NCBI GenBank assembly: GCA_031280705.1
Contig: JAITGJ010000109.1
Coordinates: forward strand, 1-20,106
Reading direction: 5' to 3'
Length of the DNA stretch: 20,106 nt
DNA from: Spirochaetaceae bacterium
GTDB lineage: Bacteria; Spirochaetota; Spirochaetia; Treponematales; Breznakiellaceae
The notes under the pieces were generated by a model. The model was not told where the DNA came from and made no database searches. It worked only from the letters and a program-made list of their open reading frames with translations. Within the stretch, counting starts at the first letter, position 1; every line of letters begins with the position of its first letter. This document shows positions 13,166 to 20,106 of the stretch, in pieces. Position numbers and translations under genes: made by a program.

Positions 13166-15637
13166 ATGTTTGTGCTCAAATTTGGCGGCACCTCAATGGG
13201 TTCCGCCATTGCTTTTCAGCGTGTCGCCGGTATTATCGGCGGACGCGCGGGCGAGGTGCGCCTGGTGGTTGTTTCCGCCATGTCGGGCGTTACCGACGCC
13301 CTCATCGCCGCCGCCCGGAAAGCCGCGGCCGGGGACGGAAGCTGGCCGGAAGACGGCGCCGCGCTCAAAGAGCGCCACCTGCTTCTCGTTCGGGAACTCC
13401 TCCGTGACGAAGACCGCGCGGCTGTTTGCACCTATATCGAAGGGCTTTTTACCGATCTTGCGCATATTCTTGACGGCGTATTCATTGTCCGGGAACTCTC
13501 CCCCCGCATCCTCGACTATGTGATGAGTTTTGGCGAACGCTGTTCGGCCTTCATTTTGGCGCGGTTTCTTTCCGCCTCCGGGTGCGAAGCGGAGTACCTT
13601 GACAGCCGCGAGGTTATCCGCACCAACGACCACTACGGCGCGGCGGTTTGGCGGAGCGAAGAAAGCGCGGCCCGCATTACGGCGTACCTTGCCGGGCGCC
13701 CCGCCCTCCAGATCGCCGCGGGCTTTATCGCCGCGACAGATGAAGGCGCCACCACAACGCTGGGACGCGGCGGCTCGGACCTTTCCGCGGCCATTTACGG
13801 CGCCGCCCTGGGAGCCGCATGTGTGGAAATCTGGACCGATGTGGACGGCATTCTTACCGCGGACCCCCGCCTTGTCAAGAATGCTTTCAAAATTGACGCC
13901 ATTTCGTATGTGGAAACAATGGAACTGTCCCACTTTGGCGCGAAGGTGCTTTACCCGCCCACGGTGCGCCCGGCGCTGGAAAAAAACATTCCCATCAGGA
14001 TTCTCAATACCTTTAATCCTTCCGGCTCCGGCACGCTGATCTCCCGTAACGCGCCGGAAAGCAAGCGGCCCATCAGGGGCATCAGTTCCCTTTCCTCCGT
14101 TACCCTGATCCGCCTTCAGGGGTCCGGCATGATGGGCGTCGCGGGATTTTCCTCGCGGCTTTTCGGCGCGCTCGCGCGGAAAAGCATTAACGTCATCCTT
14201 ATTACGCAGAGTTCAAGCGAATATTCCATCTGCTTTGCGGTTGATCCCGCTTCGGCATACGCCGCGGCGGCCGCCCTTATGGAAGAATTCGGGCAGGAAA
14301 TTGCCGCGCACGTTATTGAAAGTCCCGTGGTGGAGCCGGGCCTTTCGATTGTCGCCGTGGTGGGTTCCCGCATGAAAAGCAGTTCCGGCATTGCCGGGAA
14401 GGTTTTTCACGCCCTGGGCCGAAACGGCGTGAATGTTGTCGCCATCGCGCAGGGATCGTCTGAGTTAAACATTTCGGCGGTTATTTCCCGGCAGGACGAA
14501 AAGCGCGCCGTCAACGCCATCCACGAAGCGTTCTTCCTTGAAGGCATGCGTTCGGTGAATCTTTTTCTGGCCGGTATCGGTCTTATCGGCGGCGCGCTCG
14601 TGGACCAGATTGCGGCCCACCGGGAAGTCCTTGCCGGGGAGGAGCATATCCGTATCAATATCGCGGGTATCGCCAATTCCCGGCGGATGATCTTCAATCC
14701 GGACGGGCTGGATCCCGCCGGGGTAAAGGACCTGATCCGTTCCGAATCCGCCGCGCCGACGGACGCGTCGCTGCCCTATACGCTTGAGGAATTTACCCGG
14801 CGGATGAAAGCGTACAATCTTCCCAACACGGCGTTTTGCGACTGTACGGCGGATTCCGGCGTGGCCGAAAATTACGCCGCCCTGCTGGCCGCGGCCATTC
14901 CCGTTGTTACCCCGAACAAAAAAGCGAACGCCGCTTCCCTTGCGTATTACCGGACGCTCACCACGTATTCCCGAGAACGGGGCATCCCCTATCTTTACGA
15001 AACCACCGTCTGCGCGGGGCTCCCGGTTATTTCCACCCTGCGGGATCTTTCCTATTCGGGCGATACGGTGCGGCGCATTGAGGCGGTGCTTTCCGGGACA
15101 TTGAGTTTTATCTTTAACAATTTTGACGGCTCAAAACCATTTTCCGCCCTGGTCCGGGAAGCGAAAGCGTCCGGCTACACCGAACCCGATCCCCGGGACG
15201 ATCTTAACGCGATGGACGCCGCGCGCAAGGCGCTGATCCTCGCGCGGGAATGCGGCATGCCGCTTGAGGCCGGAGATGTTGCCATTGAGCCGCTTCTGCC
15301 CGTTTCCTGTTTTGAGGCGGCTGATGTGGAGGCGTTTTTCCGGGAGCTTGAAAAATCAGACGCCGCGTTTGAGGAGCGGCGGCAGCGGGCGGCGCGCGCG
15401 GGGAACGTCCTCCGTTATGTGGCGGTTATCGCGGACGGCGGCGCCGCCATCCGCCTCCGGGAAGAAGACGGCGGCAGCCCGTTTTACCCGCTGGTGGACG
15501 CCGACAATATCGTGGTGATAACCACGGACCGCTATTCAAAACTCCCCATGGTTATCCGGGGCCCCGGCGCGGGCGCTTCCGTAACCGCCGCCGGTGTTTT
15601 TGCGGATATTGTGCGTATCGCCCGGACCCTGGTCTAA
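13166..15637 (+). CDS. thrA: Bifunctional aspartokinase / homoserine dehydrogenase
   Basis: Catalyses the first and third steps from aspartate toward threonine and methionine: phosphorylation of aspartate and reduction of aspartate semialdehyde to homoserine. 823 residues, almost the length of E. coli ThrA (820). Kinase part: KFGGTS (5-10), FGERCSA (122-128), TTLGRGGSD (197-205) and WTDVDGILTADPR (223-235). Two ACT-type regulatory repeats span about 313-455, so feedback inhibition, usually by threonine, is likely. The dehydrogenase part starts near 465 with the NAD(P) turn GIGLIGG (470-476), then TPNKKA (582-587), LSGTLSFIFN (642-651) and EPDPRDDLNAMDAARK (673-688). The start is ATG 13166, because the residues upstream in the open frame are GC-rich non-coding sequence. 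It has its own promoter candidate. No thrB or thrC is seen nearby, unlike the enteric thr operon. Confidence 0.95.
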   Translation: MFVLKFGGTSMGSAIAFQRVAGIIGGRAGEVRLVVVSAMSGVTDALIAAARKAAAGDGSWPEDGAALKERHLLLVRELLRDEDRAAVCTYIEGLFTDLAHILDGVFIVRELSPRILDYVMSFGERCSAFILARFLSASGCEAEYLDSREVIRTNDHYGAAVWRSEESAARITAYLAGRPALQIAAGFIAATDEGATTTLGRGGSDLSAAIYGAALGAACVEIWTDVDGILTADPRLVKNAFKIDAISYVETMELSHFGAKVLYPPTVRPALEKNIPIRILNTFNPSGSGTLISRNAPESKRPIRGISSLSSVTLIRLQGSGMMGVAGFSSRLFGALARKSINVILITQSSSEYSICFAVDPASAYAAAAALMEEFGQEIAAHVIESPVVEPGLSIVAVVGSRMKSSSGIAGKVFHALGRNGVNVVAIAQGSSELNISAVISRQDEKRAVNAIHEAFFLEGMRSVNLFLAGIGLIGGALVDQIAAHREVLAGEEHIRINIAGIANSRRMIFNPDGLDPAGVKDLIRSESAAPTDASLPYTLEEFTRRMKAYNLPNTAFCDCTADSGVAENYAALLAAAIPVVTPNKKANAASLAYYRTLTTYSRERGIPYLYETTVCAGLPVISTLRDLSYSGDTVRRIEAVLSGTLSFIFNNFDGSKPFSALVREAKASGYTEPDPRDDLNAMDAARKALILARECGMPLEAGDVAIEPLLPVSCFEAADVEAFFRELEKSDAAFEERRQRAARAGNVLRYVAVIADGGAAIRLREEDGGSPFYPLVDADNIVVITTDRYSKLPMVIRGPGAGASVTAAGVFADIVRIARTLV

Positions 15638-15800
15638 GAGCCTGTTCATATACGGCGTCCCGGCGCGGCGCACAGAGCGGGCGGTCTCTGGGCGCTTATG
15701 CGGCAAAGGGACCGGTCCCTGCCGGAAGGGTCCGGGAACGGCCCGGCGGTCAAGTACACCGGACGCCGCGCCGATAATGCGGGTATGGGGGCATGGCCGC

Positions 15801-16043
15801 ATGAAAGGCATCATCAATCACGACAGCGAAGGCGTTCCATCAGGATGGTTCTCCGCGCCGAAACGCGCCAACAGGCTGTGGGGAACGGAGTATATATTTC
15901 TGCATGAAAAAACATTTTTTGAAAACGGGAAAACCGTCAACTACGACAAAATTATCGAAGCAATGATAAAAGTCTATTTTCTGAAACGGGGAGCCGCCGC
16001 GGCCAGAAACGGAGGCGCGCGGCTTTCCAGTGAATCACCTTAA
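15801..16043 (+). CDS. Small hypothetical protein (doubtful)
   Basis: 80 residues from ATG 15801 to TAA 16041-16043; the frame is open further upstream, but that part has implausible composition. The protein begins MKGIINHDSEGVPSGWFSA and has a helical, basic C-terminal half (YDKIIEAMIKVYFLKRG). The ribosome site is weak (a G-run about 10 nt upstream). Codon use in the second half is compatible with coding but less GC-biased than the neighbours. No family is recognised. It may be a fragment of a decayed gene; a strong hairpin begins four bases after its stop, which supports a real 3' end. Confidence 0.35.
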   Translation: MKGIINHDSEGVPSGWFSAPKRANRLWGTEYIFLHEKTFFENGKTVNYDKIIEAMIKVYFLKRGAAAARNGGARLSSESP

Positions 16044-16046
16044 AGT

Positions 16047-16082
16047 AGCACTGATTTATTCCCGGTTGAATAAATCAGTGCT
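16047..16082. terminator. Perfect 15-bp stem hairpin with CCGGTT loop
   Basis: AGCACTGATTTATTC (16047-16061) pairs perfectly with GAATAAATCAGTGCT (16068-16082) around CCGGTT. It lies between plus-strand thrA plus the small ORF and the minus-strand coiled-coil gene. There is no T-run of the classical kind on either side, but the position suits a bidirectional transcript end. Confidence 0.5.
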
Positions 16083-16090
16083 TCCTTAGC

Positions 16091-16120
16091 GTTGTTTAAT
16101 AACCTCAGTTGTTAAGCAGC
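16091..16120 (+). other. Second hairpin, stem relying on G-U pairs
   Basis: GTTGTTTAATAAC (16091-16103) and GTTGTTAAGCAGC (16108-16120) pair fully as RNA if three G-U pairs are allowed, with a CTCA loop. The three wobble positions all involve U in the 5' arm, so the plus-strand transcript is the one that folds; the minus-strand copy would have three A-C mismatches. Confidence 0.4.
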
Positions 16121-16190
16121 TTTCGCCGGGCATGGGCAAACCGCGCCGCGGTGCCGCGTCCACGGTACGCTGGTCATGCCCTGTGCCGTT

Positions 16191-17333
16191 TCACCCGCCG
16201 CTGTCTTCCGCCGGGTCTTCCGCGCCGCCCGGCGCGTCCGCGAGTTCCCGCGAAAGCGTTTCCACACGCTCACGGGAGCGGGCAATCAGGCGCTCGAGAT
16301 TCGCGGCGGCGTTTTCACTTTCCTGAATCCGGCGGCGGTGTTCTTTCACGGCCTCTTCCATTTTTGCGATATCGGCGTTTGTCTCATCAATGGCGATGGC
16401 TGTCTCAAGCCGCCCGATGCGCTGCCCGTTGAGCCGCACGGCGTCCCGCAGCCGGCGTATCTGTTCCAGCGCCTCAATATCAGCCGCCTCCAGCATTTCC
16501 CCGCGGCGTTCCGCCCCGGGGCCTTCCCCGGTTTCCGCTTCCCCGCCCGCGCGGCGGTAGAGGGCGGCCAAGTCTTCCCGTGCGCGGCTGATATTTTTTT
16601 CCAGCAGTTGTATTTTGCGGGCCGCGCCGCCTTCCGCGGCAAGGGCCTCGTTGATCCGCCGCCGCTCTTCGCGGAGCAGCGCCAATTCCTGCGCCGCCGC
16701 GTCCCGGCTTTTCCGGGACGCGGTAATTCTGTCCAGCGTTTCCCGTACCGCGCCGCCGGCTTCGTCCACGGGGCGGGCCGGTTCGGGCGTCCCATTCCGG
16801 AGCACAAAATGCTCTCCCGCCGCGGCGTAAATCCGTTCCAGATTGTTTTGATTTTTTATCAGAAACGAGCGGAGCACTATGCCCTGCGCTCCCCGGCCGA
16901 TCCGGGCAAATACGTTGTCGCTTTTTTCTTCCAGCGCGTCAAGGCGCATTTTGAGGGAATTGATTTTCGGTACAAGCGTATCCGCCTGCGCCCGGAACGG
17001 CGCGGTAAGCGCGCTGTACTCATCGTACTCCATAATGAGTTCCCCGATGCGGGCATAGAGCCGTGAAATTGCCCGGTCTTCTTCGATCTGATCGTGCTCG
17101 CGGTTACGAATTTCCCCGTCCAGCGCCTTGAGCCGTTCGACATCTGACGTAACGCCCCGTATCGCTTCCCCGGAACCGGCGATTTCTTTCTGGAGCGCGT
17201 GATATTCTTCGCTTCCGCCGTCAAGACGCGGTACCAGAGACGCCCCCAGTTTTTCCAGGCACGTTTCTATCGTGGTTGCATTTTCACGATTGCGCGTTTC
17301 CAGCATCCGGATTTCTTTCTTCCGCTCGTCCAT
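16191..17333 (-). CDS. Predicted coiled-coil protein of unknown function
   Basis: 380 residues starting MDERKKEIRMLETRNREN at ATG 17331-17333. The frame is open for 56 more codons upstream, but these run through the promoter region of the divergent gene and have Pro/Gly-rich, unlikely composition. No clear Shine-Dalgarno precedes the ATG. The sequence is dominated by charged heptads (about residues 1-130 and 205-370), for example AAQELALLREERRRINEALA and IQLLEKNISRAREDLAALY, interrupted near 160-195 by a hydrophobic stretch. It has no signal peptide and ends in an acidic Gly/Pro/Asp tail. It is probably a cytoplasmic structural or scaffolding protein. It is divergent from the DUF5312-like gene with about 100 bp between starts, and the pair may act together; this is inferred from position only. 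Confidence 0.7.
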   Translation of the reverse strand: MDERKKEIRMLETRNRENATTIETCLEKLGASLVPRLDGGSEEYHALQKEIAGSGEAIRGVTSDVERLKALDGEIRNREHDQIEEDRAISRLYARIGELIMEYDEYSALTAPFRAQADTLVPKINSLKMRLDALEEKSDNVFARIGRGAQGIVLRSFLIKNQNNLERIYAAAGEHFVLRNGTPEPARPVDEAGGAVRETLDRITASRKSRDAAAQELALLREERRRINEALAAEGGAARKIQLLEKNISRAREDLAALYRRAGGEAETGEGPGAERRGEMLEAADIEALEQIRRLRDAVRLNGQRIGRLETAIAIDETNADIAKMEEAVKEHRRRIQESENAAANLERLIARSRERVETLSRELADAPGGAEDPAEDSGG

Positions 17334-17401
17334 GGGTACAGCATACGCCGGTTTGTGCGGAAAGTGAAGTGCCCAAGCCCCTCTGCGGTTGGACGCGCCG
17401 T

Positions 17402-17431
17402 TTGCATAATCCCCCGGTAAACCAGTACAAT
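17402..17431 (+). promoter_or_regulatory. Candidate promoter of the DUF5312-like gene
   Basis: TTGCAT (17402-17407) and TACAAT (17426-17431) lie 18 nt apart; the -10 matches consensus at five positions, the -35 at three. The expected start point falls at or next to the ATG at 17438, so the transcript could be leaderless. No ribosome-binding sequence is seen before that ATG. Confidence 0.35.
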
Positions 17432-17437
17432 AAAAAT

Positions 17438-19159
17438 ATGAATGAAAGCGGGCATCTGGACCGGCTGGCCCAGGGATTGGGGCTGGACGAACGGCGGGCA
17501 CTTCTGGAAAAACTGGAAAGCCAGTCGGTTATTTCCAAAGAACCGCTTTACCAGGAGCAGGCCGGGGAAGAATCCGCCGATATGGAAACCCGTTATGCCA
17601 AACTTCCCTGGTACAGCCGCATCTGGTATTTTATTGTGGGCCTTTTCAGGGCCCAAAGCCCCGTCAAAGCGTTCCAGAATTCGGAGCTTGTCTGGATGGG
17701 CAAGGCGCTGGAACAGCGCGTTCCCCGGCTTTACCAGGCGGCGCGGAACATACTGCTTCCGGATTTTTACAACGCCGTTGCCAAATTGCGGGACAGCTCC
17801 CGTTTTTTTTTCAAGGCGCTGGACACGGGATTCAACCGGAACAAGGGTGATTTTTTCGTATTTCTGGGGTCCCTGGAAATGCCGGATATTCACGCGCGGC
17901 TCGTGGACGAAACCAGCCCGGACCGGATCGGCGAACGCAATCCGGGCATGGCGGAATCCGCCATCAGGCAGACGGCCCTGCACGCGCTTGAGGAAACGCT
18001 GGGAATGATTACCGAAGAACAGCGCCTTACCATGTACGCCAACGCCCGGTCTCTGGTCTGCCTCAAACAGCTTGCGTCATTCCTGTACGACCGCCTCCTG
18101 CTCGCGTTTGCCCCTGATGACGCGGCGGGCGGCAAAATCTGCTCCGCGCCGGTTATCCGGGACGCCCTTGGCAGCCTGAACAATGTGCTGTCATCACTGA
18201 AAGAAATTCCATCCATGGCGCTTTTAAGTTCGCTGTTTGTTTTTATTTTGCAGGATGAGGCCGCCGCCGTGGATTTCAATATCGAAACCGAAACAAAAAG
18301 GCTGCTTACCCAGGCGGAAACGGCTATCGCGATGATTCGTTCCTTCAACCGGCAGGTACCCCTTACCCAGATAGCCCGCGTTGCCGCGCGCGACAATTCG
18401 CTTGTTCCCCAGCCGATGACCGGCGGCGAAGACTGGTTTACCGTGTACCGGGAACACTGGCGAAAAAATGTGGATGACAGTTTATTTCTTTTTTTCAGCC
18501 AGCGCCGCCGCCGGGAACTGCAAAATATGTACCACGACTTTTTTGGGGACACGCCCCGCGCCGTTCTGGGCGGCTCCCCGGAAGGCGGACACGCGGGGGG
18601 CCTGGTGTGTCCCCGCGCGGAAAGCCTGGAATTTTTGCTCACCTTTGCGTCGGCGGTATTTCTCAAGGAACTCAATCCGGCGCTTCGTCCCATCATGGTG
18701 GAAGGCGAATTTTCCCGGCCGGAACACCGGCTTGAATTTGACGAAGCCTACAACGAACTTATCCGGCTGGATGAAAAAATAAAACACCTCGATCAGTCCC
18801 TGAGTCCCGGCGGCAGCCTTGGCAAACGGTACGATCAGATAAACGGCGAACTTTCCAGCCAGCCGGTCAAGCGCCGCAAAATACAACTCATTATGGAAGA
18901 ATGCGGCGAGACGGCGGCGGCCATTGTTGAGCAGGCGAAGTGGGCAATAAACGTAATGGTGAACCTGACGGGCGGTTTTACCGCCGACAGTAAAACTGCG
19001 CCGGCAGCCGGCGCGCGGCACGGCGGCCTTGCCAATATTGAAAAACTTACCGAAAAAACGCCGGCGCTGCGCAGCGGCCTTGCGCTCGCGGCGCAGAAAT
19101 TCCGGCGCGCGGCGGCTATCCTTGCGGAAGTGGAACTGCTCGAATCGGGCAAAGAGTAA
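17438..19159 (+). CDS. DUF5312-like spirochaete protein of unknown function
   Basis: 573 residues. ATG 17438 is chosen because the protein then begins MNESGHLDRLAQGLGLDERR, a compact helical start, while the upstream part of the frame crosses the divergent promoter region. No Shine-Dalgarno is present. The protein is mostly alpha-helical by appearance, with a short aromatic/hydrophobic segment (LPWYSRIWYFIVGLF, about 56-70), a long middle region, FFSQRRRRELQNMYHDFFGD near 350-365 and a charged C-terminal helical region. Overall it resembles a family I remember as DUF5312, found in Spirochaetes; this is recollection, not a search. No catalytic motif is recognised. It has no signal peptide, but the segment at 56-70 could touch the membrane. 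Confidence 0.7.
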   Translation: MNESGHLDRLAQGLGLDERRALLEKLESQSVISKEPLYQEQAGEESADMETRYAKLPWYSRIWYFIVGLFRAQSPVKAFQNSELVWMGKALEQRVPRLYQAARNILLPDFYNAVAKLRDSSRFFFKALDTGFNRNKGDFFVFLGSLEMPDIHARLVDETSPDRIGERNPGMAESAIRQTALHALEETLGMITEEQRLTMYANARSLVCLKQLASFLYDRLLLAFAPDDAAGGKICSAPVIRDALGSLNNVLSSLKEIPSMALLSSLFVFILQDEAAAVDFNIETETKRLLTQAETAIAMIRSFNRQVPLTQIARVAARDNSLVPQPMTGGEDWFTVYREHWRKNVDDSLFLFFSQRRRRELQNMYHDFFGDTPRAVLGGSPEGGHAGGLVCPRAESLEFLLTFASAVFLKELNPALRPIMVEGEFSRPEHRLEFDEAYNELIRLDEKIKHLDQSLSPGGSLGKRYDQINGELSSQPVKRRKIQLIMEECGETAAAIVEQAKWAINVMVNLTGGFTADSKTAPAAGARHGGLANIEKLTEKTPALRSGLALAAQKFRRAAAILAEVELLESGKE

Positions 19160-19200
19160 TGCGGCGCAGTCCCGGAGTGGGCCAAACCCGTTGGGCGTTA

Positions 19201-19224
19201 GCCCTATCGCAGGGCCGCGCGGCC
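19201..19224. terminator. GC hairpins between convergent genes
   Basis: GCCCT (19201-19205) and AGGGC (19211-19215) pair around ATCGC, and the overlapping palindrome GGCCGCGCGGCC (19213-19224) offers an alternative fold. They lie between the stops of the DUF5312-like gene (19159) and the convergent outer-membrane protein gene (19232). There is no strong T-run, so this is a weak call. Confidence 0.3.
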
Positions 19225-19231
19225 GTTTCTC

Positions 19232-19768
19232 CTAAAATCGCATCCCGGCGGACAGGCTGCCCCCGGCAAGATAGGGATACCCCGCCCGCACCATGGGTTC
19301 GATATAAAAGTGCGCTCCGAGCGGGAACCGCCATCCAAACGCTCCCGCCGCGGAAAAAGATCCCGCCCCGGCCGGGAGGGTGGGCGGCCCGTTAAGGCCG
19401 AACAGAACGGTCCCGGCGAGAAGCTGGAGAAAAGGCCCGGTGGAACCGCGCGCAAAGGGCAGGTAGAGGCGAAAGAAGAACGCCATCTCAAGAATATTGA
19501 GCGAGACCGCGTCCACGGCGTACAGAACCTGTAGGCCGAGCGCGGCTCCTTCACCCACGCCCAGGGTAACGCCGCCGCCCGGCGCGAAGCCGTAATCACT
19601 GGAGAAGAGTAGCGCCGCGCACGGCGCGATAAAGAGATCTTCGTGAGTGGACTGGGCCCCGGCATAAGACGCGAGGAGGAGAAAAACGAGCAACGCCGCG
19701 GCGCGTACCGCCCGGCATATACCGCGCGCGGAGGCGTCATTATTCGTGGTTTTATCGTCAAATCGCAC
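19232..19768 (-). CDS. Small predicted outer-membrane beta-barrel protein
   Basis: 178 residues from GTG 19766-19768, which is supported by GAGGAG five nt upstream (plus 19774-19779). The N-terminus has a basic region and then AALLVFLLLASYAGA with probable signal peptidase I cleavage before Gln39. The mature part of about 140 residues alternates Gly-rich turns and hydrophobic strands (GGGVTLGVGEGAALGLQVLY, FFFRLYLPFARG, FYIEPMVRAGYPYLAGG) and ends in SAGMRF, with the terminal Phe typical of proteins assembled by the BAM machinery. The size suggests an eight-stranded barrel. The 18 residues before the hydrophobic core are longer than usual for a signal peptide; a later start cannot be excluded. 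Confidence 0.7.
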   Translation of the reverse strand: MRFDDKTTNNDASARGICRAVRAAALLVFLLLASYAGAQSTHEDLFIAPCAALLFSSDYGFAPGGGVTLGVGEGAALGLQVLYAVDAVSLNILEMAFFFRLYLPFARGSTGPFLQLLAGTVLFGLNGPPTLPAGAGSFSAAGAFGWRFPLGAHFYIEPMVRAGYPYLAGGSLSAGMRF

Positions 19769-19839
19769 GCCAACTCCTCTTTAACCCCTGTTTCGGTTGA
19801 ACTTAACACACCGGCGATTATGGCCGTATCGAATGTGTT

Positions 19840-19869
19840 ACTCTAACCGATCGCAAGGAATGCCGTCAA
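19840..19869 (-). promoter_or_regulatory. Candidate promoter of the small outer-membrane protein gene
   Basis: On the minus strand TTGACG (plus 19864-19869) and TAGAGT (plus 19840-19845) are 18 nt apart and match consensus at five and four of six positions. The transcript would have a leader of about 65 nt before GTG 19768. Confidence 0.35.
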
Positions 19870-19903
19870 CGTGCTTATAAGCGCTTAAAAAAAGCGCATT
19901 GCA

Positions 19904-19946
19904 CCGCTGCCTGCCCCAACGCCGCGGGCGCTGGGGCAGAGCGGCT
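19904..19946 (-). terminator. Strong GC hairpin after the right-edge gene tail
   Basis: CTGCCCCA (19911-19918) pairs with TGGGGCAG (19932-19939), extended inward by CGCC/GGCG and outward by CCGCT/AGCGG. Read on the minus strand it starts a few bases after the stop codon at 19951-19953 and is followed about 10 nt later by a run of seven T, itself the loop side of a small GCGCTT/AAGCGC hairpin (19881-19897). This is a fair intrinsic terminator for the right-edge gene. Confidence 0.5.
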
Positions 19947-19950
19947 GTTG

Positions 19951-20106
19951 TTACTCAAACCACAATGCCGGCAGTGTGGTACCTTTTGTGGTGCCGGTTT
20001 TCCACCAGTCGTTTGTTGCTGGGTCGACCGGTGTCTTGCTGGTGCCTGAGCCTCTGCCGGTTCCCCAGGCGGCATGGGTTCCGGCGGGGGTAAAAGCGCT
20101 GGAGAA
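19951..20106 (-). CDS. C-terminal end of an unidentified protein (partial)
   Basis: A minus-strand frame enters from the right edge and ends at TAA (plus 19951-19953), giving 51 residues rich in Gly, Thr, Trp and Pro: it includes AFTPAGTHAAWGTGRGSG, then TPVDPATNDWWKTGTT and ends LPALWFE. Third positions are largely G/C or A and a terminator-like hairpin follows the stop, which favours a real gene. An overlapping plus-strand frame (from about 19976, open to the edge) is the competing reading. The composition looks like a secreted or surface protein end; no family is recognised. Confidence 0.45.
   Translation of the reverse strand, partial: FSSAFTPAGTHAAWGTGRGSGTSKTPVDPATNDWWKTGTTKGTTLPALWFE

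Larger units (their letters stand above)
15638..16190. other. Mostly non-coding region between thrA and the coiled-coil gene
   Basis: It contains a 14-bp perfect palindrome (AGGGACCGGTCCCT, 15707-15720), one small doubtful ORF (15801-16043) and two hairpins (16047-16082 and 16091-16120). The first 160 bp after thrA show only poorly coding, GC-rich sequence in all frames. The composition is mixed and suggests decayed DNA or an old insertion. Confidence 0.5.

Noticed and set aside
16176..17066. 296-codon plus-strand open frame opposite the coiled-coil gene
   Set aside because: Its composition is Pro/Arg/Phe-rich, and the opposite frame shows regular charged heptads, so the coiled-coil reading is preferred despite its weak ribosome site.

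Overview
The window is about 20 kb of high-GC DNA (third codon positions strongly G/C) that looks like a chromosomal segment of a spirochaete, most likely a treponeme or close relative. The evidence for this is several lipoproteins with loose lipoboxes, BspA-type leucine-rich-repeat surface proteins of the kind expanded in treponemes, predicted outer-membrane barrel proteins, and a 573-residue protein resembling a spirochaete-restricted DUF family. I cannot name the species. No tRNA, rRNA, CRISPR array, intact transposase or phage gene was seen.

Layout. (1) 1-4923, plus strand: a surface-protein cluster. It holds the tail of a fibronectin-like protein, a BspA-type LRR lipoprotein, a 712-residue chimeric lipoprotein (short LRR module, Ig/PKD-like region, and a large C-terminal domain resembling Bacteroidetes surface proteins), and an unrecognised 267-residue lipoprotein. 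(2) 4920-6440, minus strand: malQ-type 4-alpha-glucanotransferase, overlapping the last lipoprotein gene tail-to-tail by 4 nt. (3) 6561-9170, plus strand: a four-gene 2-oxoacid:ferredoxin oxidoreductase operon (ferredoxin, alpha, beta and gamma subunits) with ATGA overlaps at all three junctions, followed by an outer-membrane-type protein (9201-10157). The malQ and oxidoreductase promoters appear to overlap back to back. (4) 10158-10808: a non-coding, repeat-rich stretch with six degenerate 21-bp tandem repeats and a 129-bp MITE-like element made of three hairpins. (5) 10809-11702, plus strand: a DUF2156-type (phosphatidylglycerol lysyltransferase C-terminal-like) protein. Convergent to it is a WecA/MraY-family polyprenyl-phosphate sugar-1-phosphate transferase (11812-12903, minus strand). 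(6) 13166-15637, plus strand: a full-length bifunctional aspartokinase/homoserine dehydrogenase with its own promoter, followed by a poorly coding stretch with one small ORF. (7) 16191-17333, minus strand, a coiled-coil protein, and 17438-19159, plus strand, a DUF5312-like protein, are divergent over only about 100 bp. (8) 19232-19768, minus strand: a small outer-membrane protein. The right edge carries what is probably the 3' end of another minus-strand gene, ended by a strong hairpin.

Functionally the window combines cell-surface display (lipoproteins, barrels, envelope glycan priming) with fermentative carbon metabolism (maltodextrin remodelling, ferredoxin-linked oxidation of branched-chain or other 2-oxoacids) and entry to threonine/methionine synthesis. 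Convergent gene pairs are separated by hairpins, two of which share a CCGGTT loop with unrelated stems. The least explained parts are the 21-bp repeat array, the MITE-like element and the chimeric surface lipoprotein.
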